Positions 41,801 to 43,296 of a stretch of 43,296 nt of DNA are shown here, one piece after another. Position 1 is the first letter of the stretch. Every line of letters begins with the position of its first letter. The DNA is from Bacillota bacterium (GTDB taxonomy: Bacteria; Bacillota; GCA-003054495; Carboxydocellales; JAJZSN01). The notes below the pieces were generated by a model that had not been told where the DNA came from, did not search any database, and saw nothing but the letters and a program-made list of their open reading frames with translations. The stretch is taken from assembly GCA_021849745.1 (NCBI GenBank), contig JAJZSN010000017.1, positions 1 to 43,296 on the forward strand, in the 5' to 3' direction. The position numbers and the translations under genes are program-made.

Positions 41801-42109
41801 AGTTCCTCTACCTTGAGTGAATATAAATTAACTGAGTCCCAGTATACCCTGACCATTGAAGCCAAGGACGTGGAGGCCCAGGCCCAGGTCGATAACCGTT
41901 CTGATCTGCTGGTGGGGGTTCTGCCCCAAAGGTTGGTTATCAGTCAGAAAAATATCGTAACCCTACAAGTTCGTTATCGTTTGGATAAACGTCCTTACCA
42001 GGGTGTAATCGAAATTAACGGTAAAGTTTATAGTGTTAATAACGGTCGGGTGGTTTTTTCCATCATCCCCCAGACTGAGAACCCGGTCATTGAGGTTAAA
42101 ACAGTTTAA
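38852..42109 (+). CDS. SLH-domain subtilisin-like protease (S8), SLH at the N-terminus
   Basis: A 1085-residue exported, wall-bound serine protease. The signal peptide is MRKIIATTVAVIMFLGVGPVQA. Three SLH domains follow (about residues 25-205; NQLIRRDEISVIL and STTRAEATALIN are typical parts). The S8 catalytic residues are Asp361 (IIDTGVD), His530 (GHGTHVAG) and Ser706 (GTSMAAPH), with Asn in VVAAGNSGPG. Between Asp and His there is a long insertion of about 110 residues. The last 350 residues are beta-rich, fibronectin/P-domain-like. GGAGGG precedes the ATG. It differs from the protease at 109 by domain order: SLH first here, last there. It is followed 52 bases later by csaB. Confidence 0.93.
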   Translation: MRKIIATTVAVIMFLGVGPVQAASFQDIYGNWAQQDIHRLASQNIVEGMEGQFMPQQPITRVQFAKLMVSAMGLADEAKAAARGDSGFKDIPANYWGNGYIIVAKEQGIINGYEDGAFRPNQLIRRDEISVILTRALGIGADSNKTTSSKVDFIDKAEIPKWAQDSVAQAVNFELINGYPDNTFRPTRSTTRAEATALINRYLTKLGWAYDFYGSVVEIDSKVKTVGIEIDGLKYTFVYNQNTDFYNDKLVASASMLKPGQKVYFNVDQMGVVTYLQISSSDIASQVKILHKQGDQVLRNQEIGSLAWKVELSPELLSEDKTKETKNPELSMEITKKEMGVQDFTRVTDSDGSGQIVAIIDTGVDPGHPDLQVTTGGQKKIVDWVDFTDEGKVYTQNRAVAQNGIIILEDEYQIGNITSKSGIYKMGFLQESYLTSEKGYGTDLNGNGKTNDQYAVLLVDAGKAGQYDTVYVDTNSNRSFTDEQALKVYKQQPQYGFIPGQNEKNKFDFVVAGLSTKGEYVHLGFDVNGHGTHVAGIAAANGQIQGVAPGAKIMAIKTVDGAGDAASWGNIISAVEYAAANGASVINLSLGLPINDPRGTHYVNQAIENISKKYGVHVVVAAGNSGPGLSTINVPGNSSGVISVGAFVSPAMWKQDYGYDIPLETLWFFSSMGPRLDGAQVPMVVAPGSAVSSWIFRGYELKEGTSMAAPHVTGAVALLAQEAARQKVQITPQTMRKALAMGSRNLSHLTDMEQGYGVVNLLSSWYALKNLKPGNEFAVQVFNQKYNNGPGLYARGFEPGQLTYKLFNLGSYSQKLMLSTNAPWVEVDQKEVNVPRNGARRFDVNFNSLDKPGLYSSRIKADNPDTPGIDLEIFNTLVKPYYLSSDKENKFLESNSLPAAQYKRYYISVPKGTNQMDIKLEVPTVTQGKYAGRARLHVFTPSGEEFKHDLLDWAGVAPDSPGKGTASKTVSRPQPGIWEVVVYSSSTLSEYKLTESQYTLTIEAKDVEAQAQVDNRSDLLVGVLPQRLVISQKNIVTLQVRYRLDKRPYQGVIEINGKVYSVNNGRVVFSIIPQTENPVIEVKTV

Positions 42110-42161
42110 CTTGGGTTTATACTATTAAAACAGCCTTTAAGAACAGGGAGACGGTTTCCTC

Positions 42162-43259
42162 ATGAGTAGAGTGTTGATATCAGGATATTATGGTTTCAAT
42201 AATGCAGGCGATGAGGCTGTTCTCTTCAGTATTGTCTCGACCCTTAAACAACTAAAACCCGATGTTGAAATAGTGGTTCTCTCCAATGATCCAGCTAAAA
42301 CCACCTCCCAGCATAGCGTGAAGGCGGTCAACCGCTGGAAAATTCCAGAGATTTTGCTGGCGGTACAGAAGTGTGACCTTCTAATCAGCGGTGGTGGCAG
42401 CCTGTTGCAGGATGTAACAGGAGCTAAAAGCGTCGTCTATTATCTTGGCATTGTCCGTCTGGCCAAGCTGCTGGGCAAACCGGTGATGTTTTACGCCAAC
42501 GGGGTTGGGCCGGTGACTAAACCATTGACCAAGATGCTCATCAACCTCATTGGCAACAAGGTAGACACCATTACCGTGAGGGATGAACAGTCCCTTAATG
42601 ACTTGCGGGAGATGGGTGTAAACAAACCCATGGCCCGGATTTCCGCCGACCCCGCCCTCGGCATTAACCGTGAAGTAATCGATCTTAATCACGGCCGGGA
42701 GCTTTTAAAGAATTTAGGGTTAGAGGTTCACGAAGGAAAACCAATCCTGGGTATTTGTGTCAGGGAGTGGGAGGGCCTAACCGAATATACCACCAAAATA
42801 GGCCGGGTGGCCGATGGCTTGGCAGCTCAAGGGTGGCAGGTAGTCTTATTGCCCATGCACCATCCCAAAGACGTGGAACCCTCCCGCAGGGTGGCCAAAG
42901 TCATGACCTCTCCGGCCATAGTGGTGGAAGAAGAATATCATGTCAAAGATACCCTGGCCATGATTGGCAACCTGGATTTCTTATTAGGGATGCGCCTTCA
43001 TGCTTTAGTCATGGCTTCAGTGATGCATGTTCCCTTTTTGGGGATTTCCTATGACCCTAAAGTTGATCGTTTTCTTGAACTAATAGGGTTAGAAGGGGCA
43101 GGGGCGGTCCAGAATCTGGATGAAGAAATATTGCGGGAAAAACTTGCCGAAAAGATGTGCAAAAGGAGCGAACTTCGAGAATATCTCCGCACCCGCATGA
43201 CGGAACTATCCGAACGGGCTAGGGAAAGCGCTATCTTAGCATTAAGCTTATTAAAATAG
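42162..43259 (+). CDS. csaB: Polysaccharide pyruvyl transferase CsaB
   Basis: Adds ketal-linked pyruvate to the secondary cell wall polymer, creating the binding site for SLH domains. The 365 residues begin LISGYYGFNNAGDEAVL, the CsaB signature, with GGGSLLQD and the later GMRLHALVMA motif of the PS_pyruv_trans family. GGGAGA precedes the ATG. Its presence explains how the three SLH proteins in this window can be retained at the surface. Confidence 0.95.
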   Translation: MSRVLISGYYGFNNAGDEAVLFSIVSTLKQLKPDVEIVVLSNDPAKTTSQHSVKAVNRWKIPEILLAVQKCDLLISGGGSLLQDVTGAKSVVYYLGIVRLAKLLGKPVMFYANGVGPVTKPLTKMLINLIGNKVDTITVRDEQSLNDLREMGVNKPMARISADPALGINREVIDLNHGRELLKNLGLEVHEGKPILGICVREWEGLTEYTTKIGRVADGLAAQGWQVVLLPMHHPKDVEPSRRVAKVMTSPAIVVEEEYHVKDTLAMIGNLDFLLGMRLHALVMASVMHVPFLGISYDPKVDRFLELIGLEGAGAVQNLDEEILREKLAEKMCKRSELREYLRTRMTELSERARESAILALSLLK

Positions 43260-43271
43260 GGGGGTAAGGTT

Positions 43272-43296
43272 ATGGGTAAAAGACTTAAGATCGGAA
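43272..43296 (+). CDS. Start of a gene continuing past the window
   Basis: ATG 43272 follows TAGGGGGGTAAGG by a few bases and opens a frame (MGKRLKIG) to the window end. Genes after csaB in relatives often encode a DUF5693 membrane protein or a WecG/TagA transferase, but too little is visible to name it. Confidence 0.5.

Overview
The window looks like a chromosome segment from an anaerobic, S-layer-bearing Firmicute (Clostridia, most like the Desulfotomaculum/Pelotomaculum group of Peptococcaceae). The reasons are three SLH-domain surface proteins, a CsaB pyruvyl transferase that anchors SLH proteins, strong Firmicute ribosome binding sites (GGAGG), many iron-sulfur and molybdenum/tungsten enzymes, and no aerobic respiration genes. 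The genus is inferred from gene content only.

Layout. (1) 1-6290: an SLH-anchored subtilase (its 5' end lies at the window edge and it has no signal peptide) and an SLH-anchored polysaccharide deacetylase, each followed by a strong terminator. (2) 6347-10219: a sigma-54 promoter and a three-gene molybdenum hydroxylase operon (FAD, 2Fe-2S and Mo subunits). (3) 10488-12870: a second sigma-54 promoter with a small cysteine-rich ATC-hydrolase/V4R-like protein, then a sigma-54 activator (Cys cluster, PAS, AAA+, Fis HTH) read from its own sigma-A promoter. (4) 13146-24590: a third sigma-54 promoter and a tight ten-gene operon. It encodes a DMSO-reductase-family Mo enzyme, a MoaD/ThiS-like protein, a four-cluster ferredoxin subunit, an NrfD-like membrane subunit, a dihydropyrimidinase-type amidohydrolase, a four-polypeptide 2-oxoacid:ferredoxin oxidoreductase with a fused GltD-like/ferredoxin subunit, and MoeA. 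(5) 24696-26832: a polyferredoxin and a tungsten aldehyde:ferredoxin oxidoreductase. (6) 26890-28750: small accessory genes, a decayed TumE-like toxin gene, an AbrB-type regulator, and a noncoding stretch resembling a group II intron remnant between inverted short repeats. (7) 28752-37554: envelope polymer genes, namely an O-antigen-ligase-like protein, two glycosyltransferases, a MurJ-like flippase, a cytidylyltransferase, a glycerol-1-phosphate dehydrogenase and a CDP-alcohol phosphatidyltransferase, with unusual 7-bp tandem repeats at both sides of part of it. (8) 37621-43296: DUF4330 protein, FabZ, a second SLH subtilase, CsaB and the start of another gene.

How it fits together. Three near-consensus -24/-12 promoters and one GAFTGA-containing activator lie within 7 kb, so regions 2 to 4 read as one substrate-induced catabolic regulon. 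Subunit composition and order in region 4 strongly recall the anaerobic phenylacetate alpha-oxidation enzymes PadBCD (phenylacetyl-CoA:acceptor oxidoreductase) and PadEFGHI (phenylglyoxylate:acceptor oxidoreductase), but with an inserted amidohydrolase, a fused PadH/PadF-like subunit and no CoA ligase. A molybdenum hydroxylase and dedicated cofactor genes (MoaD-like, MoeA) complete the set. The true substrate cannot be read from sequence. Regions 1, 7 and 8 together describe the making and decoration of an S-layer cell wall.
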